A DNA stretch of 45,345 nt from Micromonospora acroterricola (GTDB taxonomy: Bacteria; Actinomycetota; Actinomycetes; Mycobacteriales; Micromonosporaceae), in assembly GCF_003172955.1 (NCBI RefSeq), contig NZ_QGKR01000207.1, positions 1-45,345 on the forward strand. The letters are read 5' to 3'. Positions 45,159 through 45,345 of this stretch are shown here, piece after piece. Position 1 is the stretch's first letter. Every line of letters begins with the position of its first letter. Made by a program: the position numbers and the translations under genes. The notes under the pieces are model-generated. The model was given only the letters and a program-made list of their open reading frames with translations. It did no database searches and was not told the DNA's origin.

Positions 45159-45345
45159 TCCGGGGCAGCCGTCCCGCCCGCCGGGCCTCGCGCCCTACTC
45201 CCGTCGATCACGGAGTCGGGCGCCCGATCGGGGCGGCTTCGTGGCATCTGTGACCCACCACAACTTCATGATCGACCGGGGCGGGCGTGTCTCCTGGGGC
45301 CGGTGGGAGCGGGGGCAGTAGGGTGTCGAACACACGTACTGCTGG

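Overview
The window is high-GC actinobacterial chromosome. Gene content and style (GTG starts, ATGA/GTGA overlaps, a PHP-type DnaE, MFS-TetR and PadR-permease pairs, PASTA and FUSC proteins) suggest Micromonosporaceae, probably a Micromonospora-like organism. This placement is an inference from protein style, not a database match. I saw no rRNA, tRNA, CRISPR array, transposase or integrase.

Layout. 1-13.4 kb is mostly core: the tail of a membrane-anchored protein, a frameshifted LtrA-family gene, an ECF sigma factor with a lipoprotein, a YciO/Sua5-type protein, dnaE, an ABC-F ATPase with a possible leader-peptide attenuator, and a CitA/CitB-type two-component system divergent from a DctA dicarboxylate transporter. 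13.6-21.3 kb is an accessory island with decayed ends: a NUDIX hydrolase, a Ser/Thr kinase remnant, an XRE regulator, then a tight four-gene cassette of TIR protein, degenerate STAND-like/HEAT-like protein, SPFH protein and three-TM protein (16239-20577), followed by a badly decayed minus-strand pseudogene. 21.5-26.3 kb carries FUSC, PASTA, class-V aminotransferase and peptidoglycan-binding genes. 26.4-31 kb is an acyl-CoA dehydrogenase/TetR/aldehyde dehydrogenase/alcohol dehydrogenase catabolic unit with two matching operators. 31-32.3 kb holds decayed genes and an intergenic palindrome. 32.3-35 kb has a PadR-permease-prefix pair and a second SPFH protein. 35.2-39.9 kb is a complete liv-type ABC operon. 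40-42.3 kb is an MFS efflux pump with its TetR. 42.4-45.1 kb has a GAF/PucR-type regulator and 3-hydroxybutyrate dehydrogenase.

The most interesting system is the TIR cassette. Its four reading frames overlap (8, 4 and 14 nt). The C-terminus of the TIR protein and the N-terminal region of the next protein share a 19-residue Gly/Asp-rich motif (GDGH..SG.I.GGD). In actinobacterial NLR-like systems a short motif shared between an effector and the adjacent sensor is the hallmark of amyloid-type signalling. I infer a conflict (antiphage or self/non-self) system in which a sensor with a degenerate P-loop and a HEAT-like C-terminus recruits a TIR effector by motif templating, with an SPFH scaffold and a small membrane protein anchoring or executing the response.

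Second-tier observations are: a pair of 15-mer operator-like sites with the same 19-nt period upstream of both the ABC-F gene and the aminotransferase; a shared TetR operator in the catabolic unit; a nine-codon leader ORF before the ABC-F gene; a perfect 15-bp hairpin inside the start of a tetR gene; and several frameshifted genes.
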